Assembly: GCF_044458865.1 (NCBI RefSeq)
Contig: NZ_JBITIH010000010.1
Coordinates: 177,836 to 241,835 of the forward strand
Source: Micromonospora_G sp044458865
GTDB lineage: Bacteria; Actinomycetota; Actinomycetes; Mycobacteriales; Micromonosporaceae
Direction of reading: 5' to 3'
DNA length: 64,000 nt
A program made the position numbers and the translations under genes. The notes under the pieces were generated by a model. It was not told where the DNA came from. It worked only from the letters and a program-made list of their open reading frames with translations, and made no database searches. Shown piece after piece: positions 47,897-56,475 of the stretch (positions are counted from its first letter, which is position 1; each line of letters starts with the position of its first letter).

Positions 47897-49326
47897 CGTA
47901 GTTTCTCCCCGATTTTGAAGACCCGCTTCGGCAGGTGGTACGCCAGGTCGACGATGGTTTCGGCGGCCTCGTCCAACGGCAGCCGCTCCTCGGCGACCAG
48001 CCGGGCCAGGAAGCCCGCGTCGATCCGGCGGGACACGTCGTGGCGTACCGGAATCGAGCAGAACGCCCGGGTGTCGTCGACGAAGCCGGCGGTGTTGTAG
48101 AAACCGGCGCTCTCGGTGACCGCCTCCCGGAACCGCCGCAGCACCTCGGGCGAGTCGAGGAACCACCACGGCGCACCGAGGTAGAGCGCGGCGTAACCCC
48201 CGGCCAGCGGGGCGAGTTCCCGGGTGAAGGTGTACTCGTCCAGGGTGTAGACGACCACCCGCAGCCGCGGGTCGTTGCCGTACGCGTCCAGCAGCGGGGT
48301 GAGCGCGTGCAGGTACTCGGTGGCCTGGGGGATGTCGCCGCCGACGTCTCGGCCGTGCCGTTCGTAGAGCCAGCGGTTGTGGTTGCGTACCGCTCCGGGG
48401 TGGAGTTGCATCACCAGGCCGTCCTCTATGGACATGGCGGCGAACTCGACCAGCATGTGGGCCCGGAACGCCTCCGCGTCCTCGGGTGTGGCGGTGCCGG
48501 CGCGGCCCCGGTCGTAGAGGGTGGCCGCCTCGGCGGCGCTCAGCCGCAGGGTCAGCGCGGTCGGGTGGCCGTGGTCGGAGGAGGTGGCGCCGGCGGCGAT
48601 GAACGCCTGTCGGCGGCTGCGCAGGGCGTCGAGATAACCGGCGTACGTCCCGGTGTCCGTCCCGGCGACCTCGCCGAGCCGTTCGACGTTCTCGGCCCAG
48701 CCGTCGAACTCCATGTCGACCACGTTGTCCGGGCGGAAGGTGGTGATCACCCGCCCGCCGGGGCCGCCCCAGCCGTCGGCGGCGAGTTTGGCGTGCCGGC
48801 CGAGGTCGTCCAGGGGCGACTCGGTGGTGGCCAGGGTCTCGATGTTGAACTTCTCGAAGAGCGCCCGGGGTCGGAACGCCGGCTCGGCGAGCCGGGCCGC
48901 GATCTCGTCGTAGATCTCGTCCGCGGTGGCTGGTCCGAAGGGCTTTGTCACCCCGAAGACCTGGCGGAACGTCTGTTCCAGCCAGAGCCGGGACGGGGTG
49001 CCCCGGTAGAGGTGCCAGTGCGCGGCGAAACGGCGCCAGATGGTCCGGCCGTCGGTCTCGACCGGCGCCCCGTCGACCGCCGGTACGCCCAGTTCGGCCG
49101 GGGAAATGCCCTGGCTGAGCAGCATCCGGGTGAGGTAGTGGTCAGGGACGATGATCAGTTGGGCCGGATCGGGGAAGGGCGCGTCCTCGGCCAGGATGGC
49201 CGGGTCGACATGCCCGTGCGGCGAGATCAGCGGTTGGTCCTTCGCCAACGCGTACAGCTCCCGCGCGATCGCCCGTTGACTGGGCTCGGACGGGAAGAGC
49301 AGGTCGGCTCCTGGTAGTGGCGGCAC
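47893..49326 (-). CDS. uxaC: Uronate isomerase
   Basis: This 477-residue amidohydrolase-fold enzyme interconverts glucuronate/fructuronate or galacturonate/tagaturonate. Conserved segments are PLISPHGHVDPAILAED (metal His, about residue 33), PDHYLTRML, RFAAHWHLYRGTPSRLWLEQTF and QLHPGAVRNHNRWLYERHGRD. Length is normal. GTG 49326 follows GAGGAG. It lies 18 bp downstream of the Gfo/Idh/MocA gene in a single operon. Confidence 0.9.
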   Translation of the reverse strand: MPPLPGADLLFPSEPSQRAIARELYALAKDQPLISPHGHVDPAILAEDAPFPDPAQLIIVPDHYLTRMLLSQGISPAELGVPAVDGAPVETDGRTIWRRFAAHWHLYRGTPSRLWLEQTFRQVFGVTKPFGPATADEIYDEIAARLAEPAFRPRALFEKFNIETLATTESPLDDLGRHAKLAADGWGGPGGRVITTFRPDNVVDMEFDGWAENVERLGEVAGTDTGTYAGYLDALRSRRQAFIAAGATSSDHGHPTALTLRLSAAEAATLYDRGRAGTATPEDAEAFRAHMLVEFAAMSIEDGLVMQLHPGAVRNHNRWLYERHGRDVGGDIPQATEYLHALTPLLDAYGNDPRLRVVVYTLDEYTFTRELAPLAGGYAALYLGAPWWFLDSPEVLRRFREAVTESAGFYNTAGFVDDTRAFCSIPVRHDVSRRIDAGFLARLVAEERLPLDEAAETIVDLAYHLPKRVFKIGEKLR

Positions 49327-49344
49327 GGAAGCGGACTCCTCTGG

Positions 49345-50673
49345 TCAGGCGATGGTGAGCAGGTCCGCGACGCGGACCGGCTGACCGGTTTCGAAGGAGC
49401 GGTTGGCGGCCAGGCCGGTGAGCAGGGCGAGCGCACCGTCGCGGGCGGTGGCGCCCCGGTCCATCGGGTCGGGGTGACCGCCGAAGAGCACCCCGGTCAT
49501 CCGTACGTCGGCACCGCCGTGCCCGGTACGGGTGTAGCCGGCGACCGGCACCTGCCGCGCCTGCTCCCAGAACGGCCGGACGGTCAGCTTCGCCCAGCCC
49601 TCCTCGATCGCGGCCTGTACGCCGTGCAGCGCGGCGCCCTTGAGTTCACCGGCCGCGTACGGGCTGACGAAGTCGCTCTCCACGACCTCCAGTTCCAGCC
49701 GGCCCCGGCTGCCGTTCACCATCACCCGGTAGCCCTCCCAGGGTGCGTACGCGGTCAGGTGGTAGGTCATGGTGGCGCCGTTGGAATAGCGCGCCAGTAC
49801 GGACATGTCGTCCTCGATCGTCACCCCGGGGGCGAAGACGTTCTGGTCCCGGTGGTAGCCGTCCTCGGCCTCGGCGTCGAGGTAGAGCGCCCGCAGACGC
49901 GGGTGGCTGGCAAGGTGCAGGGCGAACGGGTCACCGGCGGCGGCCGGCGAACCGTGGGCCCGGTCGTAGTCGCGGGCGTAGCCGTGGCGCCGCCCGGTCT
50001 CGCCGTAGAAGAAGAGCCGGCCGGAGGCGTAGACCTCCTCCGGCACCGCGTCCAGCCACCAGTTGACCAGGTCGAAGTGGTGGCTTGCCTTGTGCACCAT
50101 CAGGCCGCCGGAGTTGGCCTTCTCCCGGTGCCAGCGCCGGAAGTAGTCGGCGCCGTGGCGGACGTCGAGCAGCCACTCGAAGTGGACCGACCCGATCTCG
50201 CCGATCTCGCCCGCGGCCAGCACCTCGCGCACCTTTTCGTGCAACGGGTTGTAGCGATAGTTGAAGGCCACCGAAACGTTTCGGCCGGTCTCCGCCACCG
50301 CGTCGAGTATCCGCTGGCAGCGCGGCACGTCGATGGTCATCGGCTTCTCGGTGATCACGTCCCGGCCGGAGCGGAGGGCGGCGACGATGTACTCGTCGTG
50401 GGCCCGGTCCACGGTGGTCACCAGGACCACGTCGACCCGTTCCTTCTCCAGCATGGTGGTGTAGTCGACGGCCAGGTAGGTCGGCACCGAGTCGAAGCCG
50501 AGTTCCTCCAGCCACTCGTTGTGCGTATCCATCCGGGCCTGGTTGACGTCGGCGAACGCGACCAGCTCGGCGGTGGCGGGGTGGTCGAGTACGAGCGCGC
50601 GGACGAACATCTCGGCTCGTGCGCCGGTGCCGACCACGGCGTAACGAAGTCGCTTTCCGGGTTCTGTGGACAT
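49345..50673 (-). CDS. Gfo/Idh/MocA-family oxidoreductase, first gene of uronate operon
   Basis: This 442-residue protein has a Rossmann N-terminus (LRYAVVGTGARAEMFVRAL), the EKPMTIDVPRC catalytic motif and FNYRYNPLHEKVREVL with an active-site-like His/Tyr. A large C-terminal domain follows with HLTAYAPWEGYRVMVNG. It is only distantly related to the one at 43840. It probably acts on a sugar acid or an oligouronide end group. ATG 50673 heads the operon; a LacI-type palindrome lies 50 bp upstream. Confidence 0.8.
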   Translation of the reverse strand: MSTEPGKRLRYAVVGTGARAEMFVRALVLDHPATAELVAFADVNQARMDTHNEWLEELGFDSVPTYLAVDYTTMLEKERVDVVLVTTVDRAHDEYIVAALRSGRDVITEKPMTIDVPRCQRILDAVAETGRNVSVAFNYRYNPLHEKVREVLAAGEIGEIGSVHFEWLLDVRHGADYFRRWHREKANSGGLMVHKASHHFDLVNWWLDAVPEEVYASGRLFFYGETGRRHGYARDYDRAHGSPAAAGDPFALHLASHPRLRALYLDAEAEDGYHRDQNVFAPGVTIEDDMSVLARYSNGATMTYHLTAYAPWEGYRVMVNGSRGRLELEVVESDFVSPYAAGELKGAALHGVQAAIEEGWAKLTVRPFWEQARQVPVAGYTRTGHGGADVRMTGVLFGGHPDPMDRGATARDGALALLTGLAANRSFETGQPVRVADLLTIA

Positions 50674-50722
50674 CCCGCTCAGCCTCCGGGTGACTGGAAG
50701 GGCCGTACCTGGCCGCCGTTAC

Positions 50723-50736
50723 TGCAAAGGTTTGCA
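50723..50736. promoter_or_regulatory. LacI-type operator candidate before the uronate operon
   Basis: TGCAAA-GG-TTTGCA is a perfect 14-bp palindrome with the TGnAAn/nTTnCA frame of LacI-family operators, 50 bp upstream of the first uronate gene. It is likely bound by the divergent LacI protein. Confidence 0.55.
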
Positions 50737-50864
50737 GCCGAAGTAACCACGTGAACGGTCCCGGCGTCAACGATCGACAACAATCCTGTGTATTTCCTAC
50801 TGATTTGTGAGCCTATGCAGGCATCGAAGGCTACCGCTCGCAACAAACCCGTAACCAGCGCCCG

Positions 50865-50893
50865 TTGACACCTGAGCAACCGTTTGCATTAAT
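50865..50893 (+). promoter_or_regulatory. LacI gene promoter with embedded half-matching operator
   Basis: TTGACA at 50865 and ATTAAT at 50888 are spaced 17 bp. Between them GAGCAAC-CG-TTTGCAT forms an imperfect LacI-type dyad centred on CG, sharing TTTGCA with the palindrome at 50723. This suggests autoregulation. Confidence 0.5.
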
Positions 50894-50980
50894 TGGCCAC
50901 ACCAAACGTGACGACCACCACAACCAGCAGTACCGACGGCCGGTGCGCACCGGCCGAGCCCCGGAGACGAAGGGACCCGC

Positions 50981-52123
50981 GTGCCAGCCACCATCCGAGA
51001 CGTCGCACGCGCTTCCGGCGTGCACATCTCCACCGTGTCCCGAACGTTCTCCGCCCCGCACCTGGTCAACCCGGAGACTCGTCTCCGGGTGCTGGCCTGC
51101 GCCGAGAACCTCGGCTACCGGCCCAACCGGGCCGCGCGCGCACTGATCACCGGCCGTACGCACAACATCGGCCTGATCGTCGCCGACATCGCCAACCCGT
51201 TCTTCCCACCCCTGATCAAGGCCGCCGAGAGCCAGGCCCGCCACCGCGACTACCACATCTTCGTGGCCGACACGAACGAAGATCCGGCCGCCGAAGAGGA
51301 CCTGGTGCACGCCCTGGCCAAGCAGGTCGACGGCATCCTGCTCTGCAGCCCCCGGATGAGCAACAGCCTGATCGAACAGCTCAGCCGCGAGGTGCCACTG
51401 GTCGTCATCAACCGCCAGGTGACCGGGCTACCGGCGGTGGTGATGGACGTCGGGCAGGGAGCCCGGCTCGCGGTCGAACACCTCACCGGGCTCGGGCACC
51501 GCGAACTCGCGCTGCTCGGCGGCCCTCGCGGATCCTGGACCAGCCGGGAGATCCGCCGGGCGGCCACCGCCGCCGCCCGCTCCGCCGACGCGGCGCTGAC
51601 CGTACTCGGCCCCAACCCGCCCACCGAGGGCGGCGGCACCGCGATGGCGGAACAGGTCCGCCGGGCCGGCGTCACCGCCGTCCTCGCCTACAACGACCTG
51701 ATGGCGATCGGGCTGATCGAGGGGCTCGACTCCCTCGGCATCCGGGTGCCCCAAGAGGTCAGCGTCGTCGGCATCGACGACATCGCGCTGAGCCGGCTGG
51801 TCCGGCCGAAATTGACGACGGTGGCCACGCCAACCGCGGCCGCCGGCCGGACGGCCGTCGACATGCTGCTCCAACACGACAGTGCCGCCGCCCACCGCAA
51901 CCGGGGTGGCAACCGCACCGTGGCAGCAGACGACCGTCGTACCACCGCACAGGTAATGCTCCAGACCGAACTGGTCATCCGCGACTCGACGGGGCCCCGC
52001 CCACCGGCCACCCTCGGCCAGACCGGCTCCGCGGCCACCACCACAACCGCTGACCCGGGCCCGCACAGCCCTGCGGACCCGGGCAACACGGCCGCGGTCA
52101 ACCCCGAAGCTGTCGCCTCCTAA
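50981..52123 (+). CDS. LacI-family transcriptional regulator
   Basis: This 380-residue repressor begins with the helix-turn-helix ATIRDVARASGVHISTVSRTFSAPHLV and the hinge YRPNRAARAL. A periplasmic-binding-like sugar domain follows (IGLIVADIANPFFPPLIKAAE, GIDDIALSRLVRPKLTTV). A low-complexity tail of about 60 Thr/Ala/Pro-rich residues is unusual. GTG 50981 is preceded by CGAAGGGA. It diverges from the uronate operon and precedes the ABC importer genes by 19 bp, so it should control both in response to a uronate. Confidence 0.87.
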   Translation: MPATIRDVARASGVHISTVSRTFSAPHLVNPETRLRVLACAENLGYRPNRAARALITGRTHNIGLIVADIANPFFPPLIKAAESQARHRDYHIFVADTNEDPAAEEDLVHALAKQVDGILLCSPRMSNSLIEQLSREVPLVVINRQVTGLPAVVMDVGQGARLAVEHLTGLGHRELALLGGPRGSWTSREIRRAATAAARSADAALTVLGPNPPTEGGGTAMAEQVRRAGVTAVLAYNDLMAIGLIEGLDSLGIRVPQEVSVVGIDDIALSRLVRPKLTTVATPTAAAGRTAVDMLLQHDSAAAHRNRGGNRTVAADDRRTTAQVMLQTELVIRDSTGPRPPATLGQTGSAATTTTADPGPHSPADPGNTAAVNPEAVAS

Positions 52124-52142
52124 CGCCAAGGAGTGAGCGCAC

Positions 52143-53495
52143 ATGCACCCCGCAACACCCCCGATGGCGGACGAACGTGCCGCGCATGATCACCGTACCC
52201 TCTTCTCCCGACGCGGCCTGATCAGCCGTTTGGTGGCCACGGCCATCACCATTCCGCTCGTTCTCGGCGCCGCGGCCTGCGGCGGCGAGGACGAACCGAG
52301 CGAGTCCGCGCCGAACACGCCGGTCGAGCTGTCGGTCTTCTGGTGGGGCGGTGAGGCGCGGGCCAAGCTGACCGAGGACGCCCTCGCCCTCTACACCAGC
52401 AAGCACCCGAACGTCACGTTCAAGAAGACCTGGCAGGCCAACCAGGGCTACTTCGACAAGCTCGCCACCCTCACCGCCAGCGGCGACGCCCCGGACATCT
52501 TCCAGATCGACGACAACTTCCTCACCGAGTACGCGTCGCGCAACGTCACCCTGGACCTGACGAAGTACAAGGACGACAAGAAGCTCGACGTCACCAAGCT
52601 CCCCGAGAGCCTCTGGCAGTACGGCGTCGTCGACGGCAAACTGGCCGGCATCGCCGGCGGCGAGAACACCCAGGGAATGGTCTACAACAAGACCCTGTTG
52701 CAGAAGCACAACCTGCCCGAGCCGACCACCGGCATGAGCTGGGCGGACTTCATCACCTGGGCGGAGAACGTCTCGAAGGTGACCAAGGTCCCCGGCACCA
52801 TGGACCCGAGCGCCGACTACAAGGCCTTCTGGGTCTGGCTGCGCCAGCAGAACAAGGACCTCTACAAGGGCAAGGAACTCGGTTTCACCGCCGACGACGT
52901 GACCAAGTGGTTCGAGCTGTGGAAGGGCGCCCGGGACCGCGGCGCCACCCCGACCGCCGACGTGATCCACGAGGGCAACGCCACCGACATCACCAAGCAA
53001 CTGGTGGTGACCGGCAAGGCCGCGACCTCGTTCGTCTGGGCCAACCAGCTCCCCGAGCTGAAAAAGGCCACCAAGGACGAGCTGGGCGTGGTCGCCTACC
53101 CCGGCGACCCGAGCGCCCAGTGGGCCCGCGCCGCGCTCTACTACTCCGTGTTCCGGGGCAGCGAGCACAAGGACGTCGCGGTTGACGTACTGAATTTCCT
53201 GGTCAACGACCCGGAGGCGGGCAAGATCCTGGGCACCGACCGTGGGCTGCCGTCCAACCTGGACGTACGCAAGTCGGTCAGTGAAGGGGTCACCGACCCG
53301 GCGATGAAGCTCTCCATCGCGGTGGAGACCGAGCTGGCCGCCAAGTTCGGCCCGTCCCCGCAGGTGCCACTGAAGGGGCACAGCAAGATCCGGGCCGAGC
53401 TGATCAAGGCGGCCGAGGAGGTCCAGTACGGCCGCCGGACCCCGTCCGCGTCGGCCGCCGCCTTCCTGGAGATCTGCAAGAGCGCGATCGCCTGA
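52143..53495 (+). CDS. Sugar ABC importer, lipoprotein substrate-binding protein
   Basis: This 450-residue family-1 extracellular binding protein has a lipobox (PLVLGAAACGG, Cys about 43), VELSVFWWGGEARAKLTEDAL, SGDAPDIFQIDDNFLTEYA and IAGGENTQGMVYNKTLL. It binds a mono- or oligosaccharide outside the cell and docks to the two permeases downstream. ATG 52143 follows AAGGAG. It is the second gene after lacI and probably imports pectin-derived uronides; the operon lacks an ATPase. Confidence 0.88.
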   Translation: MHPATPPMADERAAHDHRTLFSRRGLISRLVATAITIPLVLGAAACGGEDEPSESAPNTPVELSVFWWGGEARAKLTEDALALYTSKHPNVTFKKTWQANQGYFDKLATLTASGDAPDIFQIDDNFLTEYASRNVTLDLTKYKDDKKLDVTKLPESLWQYGVVDGKLAGIAGGENTQGMVYNKTLLQKHNLPEPTTGMSWADFITWAENVSKVTKVPGTMDPSADYKAFWVWLRQQNKDLYKGKELGFTADDVTKWFELWKGARDRGATPTADVIHEGNATDITKQLVVTGKAATSFVWANQLPELKKATKDELGVVAYPGDPSAQWARAALYYSVFRGSEHKDVAVDVLNFLVNDPEAGKILGTDRGLPSNLDVRKSVSEGVTDPAMKLSIAVETELAAKFGPSPQVPLKGHSKIRAELIKAAEEVQYGRRTPSASAAAFLEICKSAIA

Positions 53496-53532
53496 CGATC
53501 GGCCGAACGACATACCGGAGAGGAGCCGGCTC

Positions 53533-54516
53533 GTGGCGCTGACCACGGCGCCCAGCTCGACTCCGCGCGCCACCGGCCCCGTCCGGACCCCCGCTGATCG
53601 GCGCGGGTCCGGACGGATCTGGCAGCGCGAGGGTCTGGCCGGGTACGTTTTCCTGTCGCCGTGGTTGATCGGCCTGCTGGCCATCACGGCGGTACCCATG
53701 CTCTTGTCGCTCTACCTCAGCTTCACCAACTACGACATCCTCACGCCCTGGTCCGAGGTCGAGTGGGTGGGGCTGACCAACTACGAGCGGATGTTCACCA
53801 GCGACGCGTCGTACTGGCACGCGGTGCAGGTGACGCTCGCGTTCGCGCTGATCGCCGTACCGCTCAAGCTCGCCACCGCCCTCGGCGTCGCGCTCCTGCT
53901 CAACCGCGCCTGGCGCGGCGTCGGGCTGTTCCGTGGTCTGTTCTACCTGCCGTCGCTGCTCGGTGGCAGCGTCGCGCTCGCCATCGTCTGGGTCAGCATG
54001 TTCAACCGCGACGGTGCGTTCAACTCCCTGCTCGGCGTCTTCGGCATCGAGGGCAAGCCCTGGGTGAACGACCCGGAGTGGGCGCTGGAAACCCTGATGG
54101 TGCTCGCCATCTGGCAGTTCGGCGCACCAATGGTGATCTTCCTGGCCGGCCTCAAGCAGGTACCGACCGAACTCTACGAGGCCGCCTCGGTCGACGGCGC
54201 CGGCAAGTTCCGACAGTTCGTCAGCGTCACCCTGCCGATGCTCTCACCGGTCATCTTCTTCAACCTGGTGCTGGAGACCATCAACGGCTTCCAGGGCTTC
54301 ACCTCGGCGTTCGTGCTCAGCAACGGCACCGGCGGCCCGGTCGACTCCACCCTGATGTACACCCTGAACCTCTACATCAAGGGCTTCGTCGACCTGGAGA
54401 TGGGCTACGCCTCGGCGATGGCCTGGGTCTTCCTGCTCGCCATCGCGGTGATCACCGTCGTGCTCTTCAGCACCGGCCGGTTCTGGGTGCACTACTCCGA
54501 CGGGGAGGAACGCTGA
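53533..54516 (+). CDS. Sugar ABC importer permease 1
   Basis: This 327-residue MalF/UgpA-type permease has six predicted helices, starting LAGYVFLSPWLIGLLAITAVPMLLSLYLSF. The EAA loop EAASVDGAGKFRQFVSVTLPMLSP contacts the ATPase. GTG 53533 follows GGAGAGGAG. Its stop overlaps the next permease's ATG by one base. No ATPase is in this operon, so MsiK is the likely energiser. Confidence 0.88.
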   Translation: MALTTAPSSTPRATGPVRTPADRRGSGRIWQREGLAGYVFLSPWLIGLLAITAVPMLLSLYLSFTNYDILTPWSEVEWVGLTNYERMFTSDASYWHAVQVTLAFALIAVPLKLATALGVALLLNRAWRGVGLFRGLFYLPSLLGGSVALAIVWVSMFNRDGAFNSLLGVFGIEGKPWVNDPEWALETLMVLAIWQFGAPMVIFLAGLKQVPTELYEAASVDGAGKFRQFVSVTLPMLSPVIFFNLVLETINGFQGFTSAFVLSNGTGGPVDSTLMYTLNLYIKGFVDLEMGYASAMAWVFLLAIAVITVVLFSTGRFWVHYSDGEER

Positions 54517-55415
54517 TGGTCACCGAAACCGCGGCCCCGGCCGCGCCCCCGACACCGGCGCTCACCCGGCGCCCCAGCCGCACCGGCCGGCACATCGGCC
54601 GGCTACTCGTCCTGGTCGCCATCCTCGCCCTGGTGCTCTACCCGCTCTTCTGGATGATCGGTACGTCGCTCAAGTCACCGGAGGAGATCGTCAACAACAT
54701 CGGGCTGCTGCCGAGGGAGTTCACCCCCGGCAACTACCCCGACGGCTGGCGCAACTTCGACGTCAGCTTCGGCCGGTTCTTCGTCAACAGCGCGATGGTC
54801 AGCCTGCTCACCGTGCTCGGCAACGCGATCTCCTGCCTGCTCGCCGCGTACGCCTTCGCCCGGCTCCGGTTCCGGCTGCGGGGCTTCTGGTTCGCGATCA
54901 TGATCGGTACCCTGCTTCTCCCCGGTCACGTGCTGATCGTGCCGCAGTACATCCTGTTCCGGACCTTCGACATGGTCGGCGGGCCGTGGCCGTACCTGCC
55001 GCTGGTGGTGCCGCAGTTCCTCGCCACGGAGGCGTTCTTCGTCTTCCTGATGGTCCAGTTCATCCGGGGCATTCCCCGCGAGCTGGACGAGGCAGCGAAG
55101 ATCGACGGGGCGAGTCCGTTCGGCATCTTCCGGCACGTCATCCTGCCGCTGAGCCGTCCGGCGCTGGTCACCACCGCGATCTTCTCGTTCATCTGGACAT
55201 GGAACGACTTCTTCCGGCAACTGGTCTACCTCTCCGACCTGGAGGACTACACCGTGCCGGTGGCGCTCACCCTCTTCATCGACTCGACCAGCCAGAGCGC
55301 GGTCGGTCCGATGTTCGCCATGTCCGTGCTCTCCCTGCTGCCGGTCTTCCTCTTCTTCGTAGCCTTCCAACGCATGCTCGTGGAGGGCCTCAACACCACC
55401 GGCCTCAAAGGGTGA
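54516..55415 (+). CDS. Sugar ABC importer permease 2
   Basis: This 299-residue MalG/UgpE-type permease has six helices (first LLVLVAILALVLYPLFWMIGTSLK) and the EAA loop EAAKIDGASPFGIFRHVILPLSRPALV. ATG 54516 overlaps the previous TGA, and a GAGGAA site lies inside the upstream gene. A palindromic repeat immediately after the stop may terminate the transcript. Confidence 0.88.
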   Translation: MVTETAAPAAPPTPALTRRPSRTGRHIGRLLVLVAILALVLYPLFWMIGTSLKSPEEIVNNIGLLPREFTPGNYPDGWRNFDVSFGRFFVNSAMVSLLTVLGNAISCLLAAYAFARLRFRLRGFWFAIMIGTLLLPGHVLIVPQYILFRTFDMVGGPWPYLPLVVPQFLATEAFFVFLMVQFIRGIPRELDEAAKIDGASPFGIFRHVILPLSRPALVTTAIFSFIWTWNDFFRQLVYLSDLEDYTVPVALTLFIDSTSQSAVGPMFAMSVLSLLPVFLFFVAFQRMLVEGLNTTGLKG

Positions 55416-55466
55416 AAGGAAGGGCCCCTTGTTATCGCTTTCTGATGTAGAAGGGGCCCTTCCTAA
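55416..55466. repeat. GGAAGGGCCCC palindromic repeat, copy 5
   Basis: AAGGAAGGGCCCCTTG and AGAAGGGGCCCTTCCTAA enclose TTATCGCTTTCTGATG. It begins right after the permease stop. Like copies 2-4, it sits at the end of a transcript. Confidence 0.87.
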
Positions 55467-55501
55467 CGCTTGGCAGGGCGGGCGGCGGAGGGTAGGTATG
55501 G

Positions 55502-56161
55502 GTGATGGGTGAGCTGGCTCGGGGTGGCGGGGGATGGCCGGAGGAGCCGGGCGGATCGGTGGCCCGACGCCCCGACTGGCGGGACACCCTGCGTAACGCC
55601 AGTGACCTCGCCCTGGTCGGCATCCTCACCACCGTGGCCGCGCTGCCGGTGCTGACCGCGGGTGCCGCGGTCGCCACCGCCAGTGCGGCCGTACACCATT
55701 GGAGCGAGCACGAGAGCTGGCCCGGCGTACGTCCGGTGCTGCGCGGCTTTGTCCGTGCCCTGCTTCCCGGTGCCGTGGCCACCCTGGTCGCCGCCACCAC
55801 CACCGCTCTGTTCACCGTGAACCTGCTGGCCCTGCACCGGGGCATCGTGCCCGGTGGCGCAGCCCTGATCGTGGTGACCGCCCTGCTGGCCGCGGCGGTG
55901 GCCGGACTCGCCGGGCTGACCGTGGTGCGGCTCGGCAGGCAGGACGGTCAGGGCTGGCGGGAGGCCGTACGGCAAGCCGGACGGATGGCCGTGGCACGAC
56001 CGGTGCTGCCGCTCGCCGTGGCCGGTGTCCTGGCGCTGGTGGCCGTACTCTGCGGGCTGGTCCTGCCGTTGATCACGCCGATCCTGGCCGGCTACGCCCT
56101 GCTCGCCCTGCACGCGACCGTACGGCGGATCGAACGCGCCGTACCGACGACCAGGGGCTGA
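55502..56161 (+). CDS. YesL-like small membrane protein
   Basis: This 219-residue membrane protein has five hydrophobic segments, including ALVGILTTVAALPVLTAGAAVATASAAVHHW and a C-terminal VLALVAVLCGLVLPLITPILAGYALLAL. Layout and the loop pattern fit the YesL/DUF624 family, whose Bacillus member lies in the rhamnogalacturonan cluster. It could be an accessory of the importer. Start GTG 55502 or ATG 55505; the difference is one residue. Confidence 0.65.
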   Translation: MMGELARGGGGWPEEPGGSVARRPDWRDTLRNASDLALVGILTTVAALPVLTAGAAVATASAAVHHWSEHESWPGVRPVLRGFVRALLPGAVATLVAATTTALFTVNLLALHRGIVPGGAALIVVTALLAAAVAGLAGLTVVRLGRQDGQGWREAVRQAGRMAVARPVLPLAVAGVLALVAVLCGLVLPLITPILAGYALLALHATVRRIERAVPTTRG

Positions 56162-56350
56162 ACGCCCTCTTCCCGGTGCGCTGAAGCCGACGCGCCCCGC
56201 CCACCGGTTCGAGCACGTCCCGCCGGTTCCGGCTGCGGTCGGCACGCGCCTTCGCGCTGTTGTCGTACTCCTTTCGCGGCGTTGTCGGCCTCGGACCGGT
56301 GGCCGAAACAGCCATGTGCCTGCTACTCCGCCAGGGGTGTAGCATTCCGC

Positions 56351-56389
56351 CGGACACGGTGTCCGACATATCGTCGGACGGGCTGTCCG
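56351..56389. promoter_or_regulatory. Twin CGGAC...GTCCG operator candidates
   Basis: CGGACAC-G-GTGTCCG (56351-56365, perfect) and CGGAC-GGGCT-GTCCG (56375-56389) are two dyads 24 bp apart, about 90-125 bp before the aldo/keto reductase start. They resemble operators of TetR-type repressors, yet no such gene lies nearby. The rest of 56162-56475 shows no gene. Confidence 0.5.
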
Positions 56390-56475
56390 GGGTGCCGGGA
56401 GACGCGAATCCGTCGCCTCACCCCCGCAGACGCAACCGGACATCCCGACACGACATCACCAACGAGGAGCAACGG

